Assembly: GCA_025200525.1 (NCBI GenBank)
Contig: CM045762.1
Coordinates: 2,790,001 to 2,854,000, forward strand
Direction: 5' to 3'
DNA length: 64,000 nt
Origin: Camellia lanceoleosa
Lineage: Eukaryota > Streptophyta > Magnoliopsida > Ericales > Theaceae
The translations under genes and the position numbers were made by a program. Below, one piece after another: positions 48,199 to 60,009 of this stretch (the stretch's first letter is position 1; the number at the start of each line of letters is the position of its first letter). The notes under the pieces are model-generated. The model was not told the origin of the DNA, searched no databases, and saw nothing but the letters and a program-made list of their open reading frames with translations.

Positions 48199-48459
48199 AT
48201 GAGTTGCAAGAATTCACTGATTCTGGTTTGTATTATTATTCCATTGATGTTGAGCGTTCACTTTGTATTAATACTTGCTAGTAGTCAGGTAGAGGTCAAC
48301 GAGTCGTCCTCATCGACCATTGAAGAAAGGCCACTGAAGATAAGCAAGAAGAGCTACAACAATTTCATAAACTGTGGAATGCCTAGCAACAACCATAGTC
48401 CTGTTGTTGAAGAACAAAAGAGAGTCACACCCAGCGGCACAAATCCACTCCACAACTGA
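48199..48459 (+). CDS. CLE: CLE-family signalling peptide precursor
   Basis: Single-exon, 86-residue precursor. CLE precursors are secreted and trimmed to 12-13-residue arabinosylated peptides that act on CLAVATA1/BAM/PXY-type receptor kinases to control meristems, vasculature or root and nodule growth. Start chosen at ATG 48199 because it opens directly into a hydrophobic signal peptide (residues 5-28, LILVCIIIPLMLSVHFVLIL). The upstream in-frame Met at 48070 would place a charged, non-signal segment in front. A variable Ser- and Lys-containing middle (29-74) follows. The last 12 residues, 75-86, are RVTPSGTNPLHN, the CLE motif, ending at the stop codon as usual. Compared with the common RxVPSGPNPLHN form it has T at motif positions 3 and 7; the hydroxyproline site P4, G6, N8, P9, H11 and N12 are kept. 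No defect is seen. Confidence 0.88.
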   Translation: MSCKNSLILVCIIIPLMLSVHFVLILASSQVEVNESSSSTIEERPLKISKKSYNNFINCGMPSNNHSPVVEEQKRVTPSGTNPLHN

Positions 48460-51079
48460 TGAATTCTCCATCAACTTCTTCACTACTTTCTCTTTTATTG
48501 TTTTATCACTGTTGAGTGTTCCTGTGTTGTGCATGAAACACATTACTCTGAAAAACACTTCTGTACTTTAGTAACGAGTATGAGTTCAATGGCTAACTTA
48601 ACATCATGGTGATTTTTTTACATTTTTTTTTGTAGTTGGCAAGAATTTTACTCTTGTAGCTGTGTATAACATCTGTCACTAGGGATTTATTGAATCTTGG
48701 ACTACCAGCGCTTTGTTGCTATACTCTTGGTAGGATATGATTGGACTATAAATTAAGTCCATATTGAAAAAGAATAATATTATATGTATTAATTAGTGTA
48801 CACACTAGTGTACCAACAGATGATGTAACATAATTTTAGAGGTTTTGGGTATTTGTAATTTATATAATAAATAAAATATTAATGATATCATAATACTAAT
48901 TGGTACACTAGTTTATATACTAATTGGTGTATGTAGCATCACCGCTCGAAAAAATAACGTCTTTGAATCCCATTAGTTTCAATGCTCCTCTATTTTCGAG
49001 CCGTCTAAGGCCCTCTGGTCGACTTCTTGATTTTTAGGATTTTCTTTATATGAATCAAATATCTCATAATTAAAATTGTCACTATTTTTTTTTTCTTCTC
49101 CTTTTCAAGAATGCTCATAAAATTATCACTGCTAAATTAAAACTCCACAACTGTTTAAATCAATTTTTAAATTCAACCCATTTTTCTCATTTATCAATTT
49201 CCTACAAATTTATATATAACATTATAAACACATCGTGTTTAACCTTATGGTAAAAAAAAAAAGTAAAAAAAAAGAGAAAAAAAGAAGAGAAATACAAGGG
49301 TAATTGCAAGAAGTAATGAGCCTTCCTCTTTCAGTCAAAAAAATTATATCGTAGTCCATGTAATCCATGGGCACTAGGTGACTTTGTTTTAGACCAATTA
49401 CAATTTATCATGTCTTCTCATATTCTTCAATTATTTAATATGAAATCATGAGTTCCATCATTTTTATCAATCACAATTCACTTTGGGCACTATGTGGCCG
49501 TGCATGAAACGAGGATCACCAAATAACTTCTCCTTTCAGTCCCCTCTATGTGTTTTGGCAGAAGAAGAGGCAAAAAGAAACGTGTCTTTCTTAGGTTAAG
49601 TGATAAATTTTGTAATCAATCATCTCAATGGGGGCATCTCTTCTCTTGTTTCAAAGTTTATAATGTTTGAGAGATAGATCACTCTTAGCTGATAATAAGG
49701 AGATGAAGAGAACGACCCAACGACCGCCATGTACCAATAAAGCAAATGACTCAAGAGAAAGTGACAATCCCTTTTATCCAAACCAAATTCACATGTGCCC
49801 ATAAAAATTATTTTATATGTACAAAAAATGTTTTTTTCTTTTCTTTTTTCTTTTTTTCGTTTGCTAATATTTACTTTTTCGACCGCCAAATATGCACATT
49901 ATGGGAAGGGGGATCACCTGTGTGCCAAAGGGTTTTGTCCAAGCGCTAATAGCGGACATGTTTTGTGTAATTCTTTTCAAGTTAAAAGTAAATAGTCAAA
50001 AAAAAAAAGAAAAGAAATTAAATGTATATTTTTCTTAATTTTTGGATAATCAACTTATTTAAATTGTTTGTCTCATAAATTATAAGCAAAAAATTTCACT
50101 AATCACTTTAATAGGTATGATCAAAATTTAAAAAAATTATCAACAATTGTATAAATTGCACCAAACAAAATCAAACATTCCGGTTTAGAGAAGCGTGAAA
50201 ACAGTGAATCATAGTGGCAGAGAGAGACTCAGAAGCTGACAGCATATATTGCCAATAGTGAGAAATTTCTTTCACACACACTCTCTAAGGTCTGTTCCAT
50301 TTTTACAAAAACCAATAAAGGAGAATGTAAGTAAACTGGGGCATTGATCAAGCAGTTGTTGAGAAAGACAAAATGTGAACAATCACTATATTGGAGTGGG
50401 ACAAGAGATAGATATATGCATATAGCAGCAAAGTACAATCTATTGGCTTTCAAATTTCAACAATGATAGAGAGTTTGTAATTTTAGAATTTTAAAGACCT
50501 TTAAGGATGTGAAAAAAAAATAAAAAATAAATATAGGCATATACATTACATTACAAGTGGGTCTCATTTCTTGTCATATCACTAAAACTCTCTTTGGAAC
50601 TTTAAAATTAAAACTCTTAATCTTTATTCTTTAAATTTTTGGACTTGGGTGCCTACAAGTATCAACGTACGTTTGGTGTTTTGTTCATTTGTTACCATCA
50701 ACCTTCTTCATTTTGTTTTTCCTCTCTCTCTCTCTCGCTAATAAAAACAAAAATGAAATTTGAATCTTCAAAAGCAACCTTTTTCGCAAGGACGGAACCA
50801 CATGTAGATTATTTTTGGTCCCCTTCATTGTGTTGTTAACCTTGCCATCTGTTTAACGGTTCTCTCTCTTGAATATTTATTCTAGGAGATTTTTTGTCTG
50901 CCATTCTACAAATAAAAATTAAGCTTTAATTGGAGTTAATGAAAAACACACAAGATGAAAATTCGTAGTCTTTAAACTTCCAACCGCTCTAGTTTAGTTG
51001 GTGACTTATTTGAAAAGGTCGGTGGCAATTGTGAGGTGTTTTTTTTAATTATTTGTTGCTTTCTACCATGAGAGTTTTT

Positions 51080-51340
51080 TTTTTTGGAAAGATGGATTTG
51101 AGACTTTTTTTTTTACTATTTTAGCCACAAAAGATAAAATAGGCTATTTTAGTCACAAAAAATAAAACATCACATCTAACCCATAATCATTATACTCTTC
51201 TCTCACAAAAAAAAATCAAAAAAACCAAAAAGCCAAAAAGTCAAAAAACCCTTACCAAACCAAGCTTTTTAGCCTAGGCTAAAATAGTCAAAAAAGTCAA
51301 AAAATCAAAAAGCCAACCCGCTTCCCAAACGAAGCCATGT
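51080..51340. mobile_element. MITE-like element, diverged copy, in left arm
   Basis: Shares TTTTAGCCACAAAAGA, the AACCCATAATCATTA core and TTTTAGCCTAGGCTAAAATA with the copy at 51439-51704. Its right end is TTCCCAAACGAAGCC. The left end is diverged. A mirror copy lies in the right arm (about 55245-55500). Confidence 0.5.
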
Positions 51341-51438
51341 AATTGTTAGTGTTGAGCTTGTGAATATGTATTGTTAGATTTTTTTTAAATGATTGATTGT
51401 TTAATTTGATATAATTGCCTTGGTGTTTATTTGTATAT

Positions 51439-51704
51439 CCGTTTGGGAAGAGCTATTTAGAGCTTTTTTTTTATTATTTTAGCCACAAAAGACAAAATAT
51501 GCTATTTTAGCCACAAAATACAAAATAGGCTATTTTAGCCACAAAAAATAAAATATTACATCCAACCCATAATCATTACACTCTTCTCTCACAAAAAAGC
51601 CAAAAAAGTCAAAAAGCCAAAAAGTCTTTCCCAAACCAAGTTTTTTAGCCTAGGCTAAAATAGTCAAAAAAGTCAAAAAGCCAACCCACTTCCCAAACGG
51701 AGGC
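51439..51704. mobile_element. MITE-like element with CCGTTTGGGAAG ends, in left arm
   Basis: Begins TCCGTTTGGGAAGAG and ends CTTCCCAAACGGA, forming terminal inverted repeats of about 14 bp. The interior has repeated TATTTTAGCCACAAAA words and the palindrome TTTTAGCCTAGGCTAAAA. No coding capacity. The mirror copy in the right arm is at about 54890-55150. The superfamily is not clear. Confidence 0.5.
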
Positions 51705-52722
51705 AATATTTTCTTACTGATTAAAAAAAAAATTGACCACCCAACCCACCAAATAAAAATTGAAATTTGAATTCCTTAATTTGAATTCTAATTTTTTGAA
51801 TTCAATTTTTTTTTCATACTTTTTTGTTCTTAGTGAATTTTTTTAATATTTTAATCAATTTTTTTAACTTTTTTGATGCACTTAACTTAAATATACCTAA
51901 AAAACAAAATATTTAAAAAAAATATTTTAATAAATCAATAAATAAACAAGAATATGAAAATGTACGAAATTTTCATTTTTTTGATATTTAGTGAATTTTT
52001 TAAATATCTTTTTTACAAATATTATACTTTTTAATTGTATTTATATTAAGTGTACCTAAAAAATAAAAAAATATGAAAAATAAAAAACTCAATTTAAAAA
52101 AAATTGAATTCAAAAAATTAAAACTAAACATGAAAAATTATACCAAATTTCCAAGGCCAATATGATATAACAATCAATAAATATGAAACATGTTGTAGGC
52201 GAGAATAAATCGAACTTGAGTTGGAAAGGAGAAGCAATACACTCAACCACTAAACCACATGATAGCCCCGTTTGGTAAAACTTTTTTTCAGCTTAAATCA
52301 ACTTTTGGCTTAAATTAAGCTATGTTAGTGTGTTTAGTACAATTTATAGGCACAAATTATAGCTTAATTTAAGCCATTTTCGGCTTAAATCTCTAAGTTG
52401 CTCAAAGGGTGCTTATGAATTCTGCTTAAGCGTGCAGCTGATCCCTCTGGGGGCAAAATGACTTAAATGTCCTTCTCATTTGATGCTAATTACAAGTGTG
52501 CCATGTATATAAACCAAGATCACTCATTTTTGCTCTCTCACACAAACGGCCCAGGCGATTTCGGTGAACCCAGGCGATTCCCAGCGAACCCAGGTGATTT
52601 CGGTGAACGGCTCTATTTCTTCTCTCTCTCTCTCTCCCCCTTGTTCTCCGATCGCTCTCCATCGCGATTTGAACCATCGCGATCGACAGCCTGAACCCTA
52701 GCTCTGTCTCCCTCTGCACGAT

Positions 52723-52795
52723 TGATGCGATTTGAACCATCGCAATCTGAACCATCGCGATCTAAACCATCGCGATCTAAACCATCGCGATCGAT
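52723..52795. repeat. Short tandem repeat ACCATCGCGATCTAA
   Basis: Four to five units of about 17 bp (GAACCATCGC-G/A-ATCT) run from the end of the left arm into the spacer. Related single units lie within both arms just outside the spacer. Confidence 0.65.
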
Positions 52796-53486
52796 GCCGG
52801 CAGTGAGATGAGAAGGAGGAGGAGAAGGGGCTGCCGGCGGGATGAAAAGTTGATTTGAACCATCATGATTTGAATCCTAGCTCTCTCTCTCTCGCTCTTT
52901 TTGTGGATCTGAATGAAACCCTAGCGCCGATTTATCCCGCCGGAGCTAGGGTTTTCATTTTTTTTAAAGGTTTTTTAGTGTTTTTTAAATAAAACAAAAA
53001 AACAAAATAATTAATGAATAAAAATAATATTGATGCTAATTAATTGTGACTAATTAATTTAAAATGAAAAAAAATTATATTAATAATTTTACTATTAATT
53101 TTAATTGATGCTTATTAATGAAACTATTAATAATTTTCACGAAACTATTAATAATAATTGATGCTTATTAATGAAATAATTTTTTACAGCTTATGAAATA
53201 ATTTTAATTGATGTTTATTAAACTAATTAAACTATTAATGAAATATTACAAAAAATAATTAAAATTGATGGAAAAATTGATACATTAATATAAATGGATG
53301 AATATGTGTACATTGATAAATTAATGGGATATTTACCAATAAATCTTATCTCACAAACAGTTTTACCGATTGATCCTAAGATTATTTCTATTGTTCTGAT
53401 TAGTTCTATTAGTGAGGGAATATCTTATCAGTTGATTCTATTTCCTTTGTTTGGTAACATTGAGTGGTCAATTATACCCTTCCTTG

Positions 53487-53858
53487 TGTGTGTCACGTGA
53501 CATACATCATTCCAAGGCAAAAAGCATAAAGAGCCTTAGTGCACTTTGTTGATGTGTGGCACCCACCAATCACCCTCATAAAGAGCCTTAGTGCACTTTG
53601 TTGATGTGTGGCACAATTTGCAGTGGTTGTGATACAATTGTGTGTATCACGTGACATACATTATTCTAAGGCAAAAAGCATAAAGAGTCTTAGTGCACTT
53701 TGTTGATGTGTGGCACCCACCGATCACCCTCAATGTGACACGTGCCAAACATTGTGTGTGTCACGTGACATACATTATTCCAAGGCAAAAAACATAAAGA
53801 GCCTTAGCACACTTTGTTGATGTGTGGCATCCACTAATCACCCTCAATGTGACACATG
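53487..53858. repeat. Tandem repeat of about 90-115 bp with CACGTG cores
   Basis: Three full units and one partial share TGTGTGTCACGTGACATACA, AAGGCAAAAAGCATAAAGAG and CACTTTGTTGATGTGTGGCA. TCACGTGA occurs at 53493-53500, 53647-53654 and 53761-53768. The partial unit at 53576-53615 lacks the CACGTG part. Confidence 0.75.
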
Positions 53859-53880
53859 CCTAAACCCTAAACCCTAAACA
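53859..53880. repeat. Short telomere-like stretch at arm/spacer junction
   Basis: CCTAAACCCTAAACCCTAAA is about three units of the plant telomere repeat CCCTAAA. It abuts the first base of the right arm. The motif AAACCCTA is also common in plant 5' UTRs, so this may be coincidence. Confidence 0.5.
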
Positions 53881-53959
53881 CTAGGGTTCACGCTGTCGAT
53901 CGTGATGGTTCAAATCGCGATGGAGAGTGATCGGAGAACAAGGGGGAGAGATAGAGAGG

Positions 53960-53991
<32 letters not shown>

Positions 53992-56049
53992 AATCACCAG
54001 GTTCATTGGGAATCACTTTGGGTTCACCGAAATCGCCTGGGCCGTTTGTGTGAGAGAGCAAAAATGAGTGATCTTGGTTTATATACATGGCACACTTGTA
54101 ATTAGCATCAAATGAGAAGGACATTTAAGTCATTTTGCCCCCAGAGGGATCAGCTGCGCGCTTAAGCAGAATTCATAAGCACCCTTTGAGCAACTTAGAG
54201 ATTTTAGCCGAAAATGGCTTAAATTAAGCTATAATCTGTGCCTATAAATTGTACTAAACACACCAACATAGCTTAATTTAAGCCAAAAGTTGATTTAAGC
54301 TGAAAAAAAGTTTTACCAAACGAGGCTATCATGTGGTTTAGTGGTTGAGTGTATTGCTTCTCCTTTCCAACTCAAGTTCGATTTATTCTCGCCTACAACA
54401 TGTTTCATATTTATTGATTGTTATATCATATTGGCCTTGGAAATTTGGTATAATTTTTCATGTTTGGTTTTAATTTTTTGAATTCATTTTTTTTAAAATT
54501 GAGTTTTTTATTTTTCATATTTTTTTATTTTTTAGGTACACTTAATATAAATACAATTAAAAAGTATAATATTTGTAAAAAAGATATTTAAAAAATTCAC
54601 TAAATATCAAAAAAATGAAAATTTCGTACATTTTCATATTCTTGTGTATTTATTGATTTATTAAAATATTTTTTATAAATATTTTATTTTTTAGGTATAT
54701 TTAAGTTAAGTGCATCAAAAAAGTTAAAAAAATTGCTTAAAATATTAAAAAAATTCACTAAGAACAAAAAAGTATGAAAAAAAAATTGAATTCAAAAAAT
54801 TAGAATTCAAATTAAGGAATTCAAATTTCAAATTTTATTTGGTGGTTTGGGTGGTCAATTTTTTTTTTAATCAGTAAGAAAATATTGCCTCCGTTTGGGA
54901 AGTGGGTTGGCTTTTTGGCTTTTTTGACTATTTTAGCCTAGGCTAAAAAACTTGGTTTGAGAAAGACTTTTTGGCCTTTTGACTTTTTTGGCTTTTTTGT
55001 GAGAGAAGAGTGTAATGATTATGGGTTGGATGTAATATTTTATTTTTTGTGACTAAAATAGCCTATTTTGTATTTTGTGGCTAAAATAGCATATTTTGTC
55101 TTTTGTAGCTAAAATAATCAAAAAAAAGCTCTAAATAGCTCTTCCCAAATGAATATACAAATAAACACCAAGGCAATTATATCAAATTAAACAATCAATC
55201 ATTTAAAAAAAATCTAACAATACATATTCACAAGCTCAACACTAACAATTACATGGCTTCATTTGGGAAGCGGGTTGGCTTTTTAATTTTTTGACTTTTT
55301 TGGCTATTTTAGCCTAGGCTAAAAAGCTTAGTTTGGTAAGGGTTTTTTGACTTTTTGGTTTTTTTGATTTTTTTTGTGAGAGAAGAGTATAATGATTATG
55401 GGTTAGATGTGATATTTTATTTTTTGTGACTAAAATAGCCTATTTTATCTTTTGTGGCTAAAATAGTCAAAAAAAAGTCCCAAATCCATCTTTCCAAAAA
55501 AAAAAAAACTCTCATGGTAGAAAGCAACAAATAATTAAAAAAAACACCTCACAATTGCCACCGACCTTTTCAAATAAGTCACCAACTAAACTAGAGCGGT
55601 TGGAAGTTTAAAGACTACGAATTTTCATCTTGTGTGTTTTTCATTAACTCCAATTAAAGCTTAATTTTTATTTGTAGAATGGCAGACAAAAAAATCCCCT
55701 AGAATAAATATTCAAGAGAGAGAACCGTTAAACAGATGGCAAGGTTAACAACACAATGAAGGGGGCCAAAAATAACCTACATGTGGTTCCGTCCTTGCGA
55801 AAAAGGTTGCTTTTGAAGATTCAAATTTCATTTTTGTTTTTATTAGCGAGAGAGAGAGAGGAAAAACAAAATGAAGAAGGTTGATGGTAACAAATGAACA
55901 AAACACCAGACGTACGTTGATACTTGCAGGCACCCAAGTCCAAAAATTTAAAGAATAAAGATTAAGAGTTTTAATTTTAAAGTTCCAAAGAGAGTTTTAG
56001 TGATATGACAAGAAATGAGACCCACTTGTAATGTGATGTATATGCCTAT

Positions 56050-56832
56050 TGTTGGCTTTTTGGCTTTTCGAAGGGTATTTTTGTAAATGCGAGCGTGCCA
56101 GTAAGGATCAATCAGTCCTTACAAAAATTATAATTGCCAACCAATTATCAGACGATTGTGCTTTAGTTCTTTCAGCCTCAATGAAGAGGACTTTTACTGG
56201 TGGCTAGACTTAAGAGAAATTAAGAGAAATAACAGTTAATATGAAGAACAATCGAAGTATTTCATTAAAATGAACACTTACAATAGTCCAAACTTAGCCT
56301 CGAAGAGGTTTACAGCAACAGTCTACTTGAATCTACTTGAAACTACTCCTATGAATCGAAGTGCAGTGCGGGTATTTAAAGTGCAGGTATTTAAAGAACA
56401 GATATTTAAAGTACAAGAAATGTAAAACTGGAAAAGAAAATATGAAGTAAAGACTGGTTTGTATAATCTGAGTTCGGGGGCTTTTTCTGAGGGCTTCCTT
56501 GCTATTTATACCTGTCAAGGATGACCTTGAATGACTTTGAACTGCCGACCGCTTCCTCCATGATCGCTGATCATGCTGCCTTAGAAGTAGTTCCACTACG
56601 CCATCACTTGCAGTTGGGCTTCCCTCCTGTATTTGAATTTGAATATGGGTAATCGTTGAAGCCACGTCACCTTGCATCTCTTTACTGATCTAGTGCTACT
56701 CAGATCACTTGAGAACCAATATTCATTGCCACGTGTACGATTAGGATCGAAGATTGGAATCATCTTCCCATAATACCCTTATTCTGTCACGTGTCGAATT
56801 GTAATTGGCTTTTACAAAATATGTAGCCAACA
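56050..56832 (-). repeat. 3' LTR of the Tat-type element
   Basis: 783 bp. By eye it differs from the other LTR at dozens of positions, in clusters, with several small indels, while the first 38 and last about 200 bases are almost identical. Confidence 0.85.
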
Positions 56833-57015
56833 TTACCCCCCGTACTAATATGCCCAATACTTGGTGATATTAGTGGATTACAGCCTTTCCCGCGCTTTTG
56901 GAATATGTATGGAGTCTGTCTTCTGGAAACACAACCGTCATCTTTTTGGTGATCATTAGCATTAACTCTTCATCAATTTGTCAAACATCCCAATACCTCA
57001 GCATTCGAACGGACC

Positions 57016-58443
57016 ATGATTAAATCAACTTCCCTTTCTATTGATCAATCATATGAAGAGCCACTGAGTAATGCTACTTCCCCTCGAAAAAATCTCCACG
57101 CATTCATTAGCCATTTTTACCCGCCTTTCTATATTCAGGTCATGGAGGCTTTTGCAGATTATCAACCTTTGGACTACGAACACATTGCCCTTAATCCTTC
57201 GGTTTACAAATTTACAGATACAAGAAGTTCTTCCTCTAAACTCCCCTTGTACTTTGAACGAACTATTCTCAAGCCTTTGTTTCAACAAGTTACAAATATG
57301 GACATGGGAAGTTCTTCTTCACAAACCTCTGCTTAGGATGAAGCTACAACTTCTTCATCTTCTGGGGTTTCCGGATGGACAAGCTGGTCAGTGCCTGAGT
57401 CCTGGGACTTGAGGGAACGAATCAACCATCATTTCGTTGAATTCACTGACCCTTTGGAGTTTCCTCCCTATGCTCGAAGTTCAGTGGTCTATCCTTACGT
57501 GCCCATTGACCTTCGACGTAGTTTGGAAGAGAATCTACTTGTGACCTGGTACACATCTTCCATGCCTACCAAGATAATGCATGCTACCCAGTGCCCAGAA
57601 GAAGCACAAGGGTACAGCCCTTCATTCTTAGCCAAGAAGGCGAAGATTTGTTCTTCGACCGCTTGATTACATTAATGCCTTTGTTCCTTCCGCCTCGTGC
57701 CATCTCCTATAATAGAAGCATCCACACCTTCTTCTCCATCCTCTCAAGAAGCATTTACTCGCTTCTTCAACGTAACCATCTACTCCTTCTCCTCCACCAA
57801 CTCTGTCCTGGACAGAGAAACTGAGGCTTGCTCTTCCCATAGAAAAAGTCTTCCCACCTTATAAACCTCCACCTTCCCCCACTCCAACTGAGCGGAAAGA
57901 AGCTCAACTTCTGCTTGCAGCTTTCTCTTACTTGCCTTTCAATGTGCTTGAAGACGAAATCCCTCTCAAGAACCTCCAATGGGCTTGTGATATCCTGACT
58001 AGGGGCCATGTCCTTAATCCCCTTACCCAAGCAGAACTTCATATGTTCCTGGACCAACTTCCAGTGCTCCTCTACTGGCATCGAAATTCCCTGGTCACTA
58101 CACAATCTTTGGATCAACTTTTGTCTTTGCGAATTCATGCCCAATACGAAGCAGAGAACTTCATCGAAGAATTCGACGATTTTAAGAATAAAGATTCTGC
58201 GTATTGGGATGATTTGGTCATAGACAAAGTAGAACAAAGGTTGAGAGAGGAAGCTTTCGAAATAAAGGCTGAAGAGCTCTACTATGAAGTGAGAGCACAT
58301 CAACTTATGCAGCCAACATTAGAAGAAATAGAAGATATAATAAAAAAAGAACAAAAATTCATTGACCATTGTTGGTCAAAATTTCATGATCTTGTTATTT
58401 ATTCTATTCCTTACTTTTATGAGTTTGAATTTATACCCAGATA
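57016..58443 (+). pseudogene. Antisense ORF (aORF) of the Tat-type element, broken
   Basis: Runs opposite to gag, between the expected place of pol and the 3' LTR. This is where Tat-lineage elements are known to carry an extra antisense ORF of unknown function. Part 1 starts at ATG 57016; a TAG at 57334-57336 interrupts it and the same frame goes on to 57666. At least one frameshift lies between about 57610 and 57830. The rest is open to a stop at 58441-58443 (57932-58443), with LAAFSYLPFNVLEDEIPL, WACDILTRGHVLNPLTQAEL and a charged, possibly coiled C-terminal part (DKVEQRLREEAFEIKAEELY). No nucleic-acid or enzyme motif was recognised. Confidence 0.6.
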
Positions 58444-59259
58444 GGGTTACTTGATGTAATTGCCCTGGCTTAAATACAAACAAAGTTCTTCTGTATTTGA
58501 CATTGTTTAACTTTGTTTCCTTCGAATCTGGACTCAATCGTCTTTGATGAAACACTTGAAAAGAATCAACATGTCTTTTCCCAATTTATGGAGTAAAATT
58601 GACAATTTTAGCTGATATCATCTAGAATTAGTACTTTGGATTTAACAATCTTACCCTTCAAGACTAACTATAACCAATATATGATCATGGTTAATATAGC
58701 CAATCAATTTTAAATTGACCACTTTTGCTTCGAAGAGCAGTCTATGCTGTTTTAATTCAATGGACAATCTCCTTTTATAAAAACCAATGATTGGTTTTTG
58801 ATGTTTCGAACAGTAATTCTCATCTTTAAAGAATCCTAAGTTTTGCTTTGAAGGTCGTTACTTTCAATAATATCCCTCAAACAGGTCTTTAAACCCTTTG
58901 AAGTAGACCAATACTCAAGCATCTTAGCGTCTTTAAGCATGTAGTATGCTTCGAAGCTGGCTTCTGTATTTCGAAGCCGTTGTTGTTTGATTTTTTTTTT
59001 TTTTTTGGCGCCAAAATTTGGCTTCGAAGCCAAATATCTCTCTTCGAAGCTGACATCAACATTCGGATTGTGCTCTTCCCTAAAAAACTATCAATATTGG
59101 AAGAGACTCCTCGTATTCGTACTTTTAGTACTTAACGACTTACGCAATATATTTTTCAGACACGAAACCTTTAAAAAGCCCCTTTGCTTTGTGCTCTGAA
59201 ATCACTTGCTCTTTTGAGACACAAACCCTACCGATCTCCTGTTAAGCCCCTCTTCCTTA
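58444..59259. other. Element interior without coding sequence
   Basis: This is where pol would be expected on the minus strand; no RT, integrase or protease motif was seen. It is rich in TTCGAAG words (for example near 58730, 58947 and 59024) and has a poly-T run at 58989-59006. Confidence 0.5.
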
Positions 59260-60009
59260 TTACTCGCTATCAATGGATCCTTCCTCACTGAAAGTGCTTA
59301 CTGGCGACCATATCAGTCCTACCATGGCTTTTTCTATTTTGGCTGGGAACTTCAAACTTCCTTTCCGAATTTGCTCTTGGATCCTGTCTCGAAAAACAAT
59401 GCAGTTTTTAGTCGAGTGAGACCAAGAATTATGCCATTTATAGTATACTTTTCTTTTAAGTTCATCTGGAGATGGCAGTTTTACTCCTTTTGGTAACTTA
59501 AGGAAATTGGCTGCAAGCAAATGATCAAAAATGTCATCTGCTTTTGTCAAATCGAAAGAGTACTTTCTGTGAAAGTCTTTCTTTTTAAACTGCTGGTCGA
59601 TGGTTGTATCCTTATGAATTAATGCTTCACAGATTACAGGTTCTTTACCCACAATCTCTGCTGCATCGATCTCATAATTGGGATCTCTATAATATGTCTT
59701 ATACGAGGCATTATTTCGATCTTGTTCCTCCTCTAGTAATGCTTCATATCGAGACACCTTATAGGTTAATTCGACCAAATCCCTGAATTCAGTTGAGTCA
59801 AATTTCTTTCGAAGTCTGAACTCTAAACCGTTTTGAGCCAATCTTACAAATTCTGGCTCTAGAAGGATGACTCTACATTTATTTCGAGCCCTTTTAACCG
59901 CAATAAACCGAGTAGCCTTTTCTTCGTGCCTTTGACTCAACCTTGCCAAGCCTGCCATGGACACCTCTAGCTCCGATTGGAAGAATTGGGCATGAAATGC
60001 CTCTTCCAT
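59260..60009 (-). pseudogene. Gag core domain of the Tat-type element
   Basis: 249 codons open on the minus strand. It contains the Ty3/gypsy Gag core: EEAFHAQFFQSELEVSMAGL, ARLSQRHEEKATRFIAV, LVELTYKVSRYEALLEEE, and later the plant Gag signature CKWHNSW-H-T-NC seen here as YYKWHNSWSHSTKNCIVFRD with IQEQIRKGSLKFP. It would form the capsid. The upstream part lies in another frame (frameshift near 60010-60075). No protease follows. Confidence 0.75.

Larger units (their letters stand above)
48572..52701 (+). repeat. Left arm of large inverted repeat
   Basis: 4,130 bp whose reverse complement occurs at 53881-64000 (with one inserted element there). Checkpoints: AACGAGTATGAGTTCAATGG at 48572 pairs with the last 20 bases of the window. 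The stretch 50221-50510 pairs with 62080-62360 with about one mismatch by eye. CTGAACCCTAG at 52691-52701 pairs with 53881. The arm starts 112 bp after the CLE stop codon only because the window ends there, so the repeat may include the CLE gene. Position 50533-50537 (ATAGG) is the empty site of the element inserted in the right arm. Confidence 0.9.
52702..53880. other. Spacer of the inverted repeat
   Basis: About 1.18 kb with no counterpart in the arms. It contains a CGCGATC short tandem repeat (52723-52795), a 5'-UTR-like stretch with two GAAACCCTAG/GAATCCTAG motifs (52850-52960), AT-rich DNA (52970-53290), and a tandem repeat with CACGTG cores (53487-53858). It ends in three telomere-like CCTAAA units (53859-53880). 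No gene was found. Confidence 0.7.

Noticed and set aside
49620..49889. 89-codon ORF on the minus strand with an almost identical partner at 62683-62952 (+)
   Set aside because: The two lie at mirrored places in the palindrome arms, so similarity is explained by the duplication. The protein is low-complexity at its start, has no family features, and the few differences all change the residue, with no sign of coding constraint.
52467..52694. Paired ORFs at 52467-52694 (+) and 53888-54124 (-)
   Set aside because: Mirror images by the inverted repeat. The sequence is a CT-rich, UTR-like region with length changes in the CT run; no family features.
53859..53880. True interstitial telomere array
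   Set aside because: Only about three units; too short to call a telomere remnant on its own, so reported only as telomere-like.
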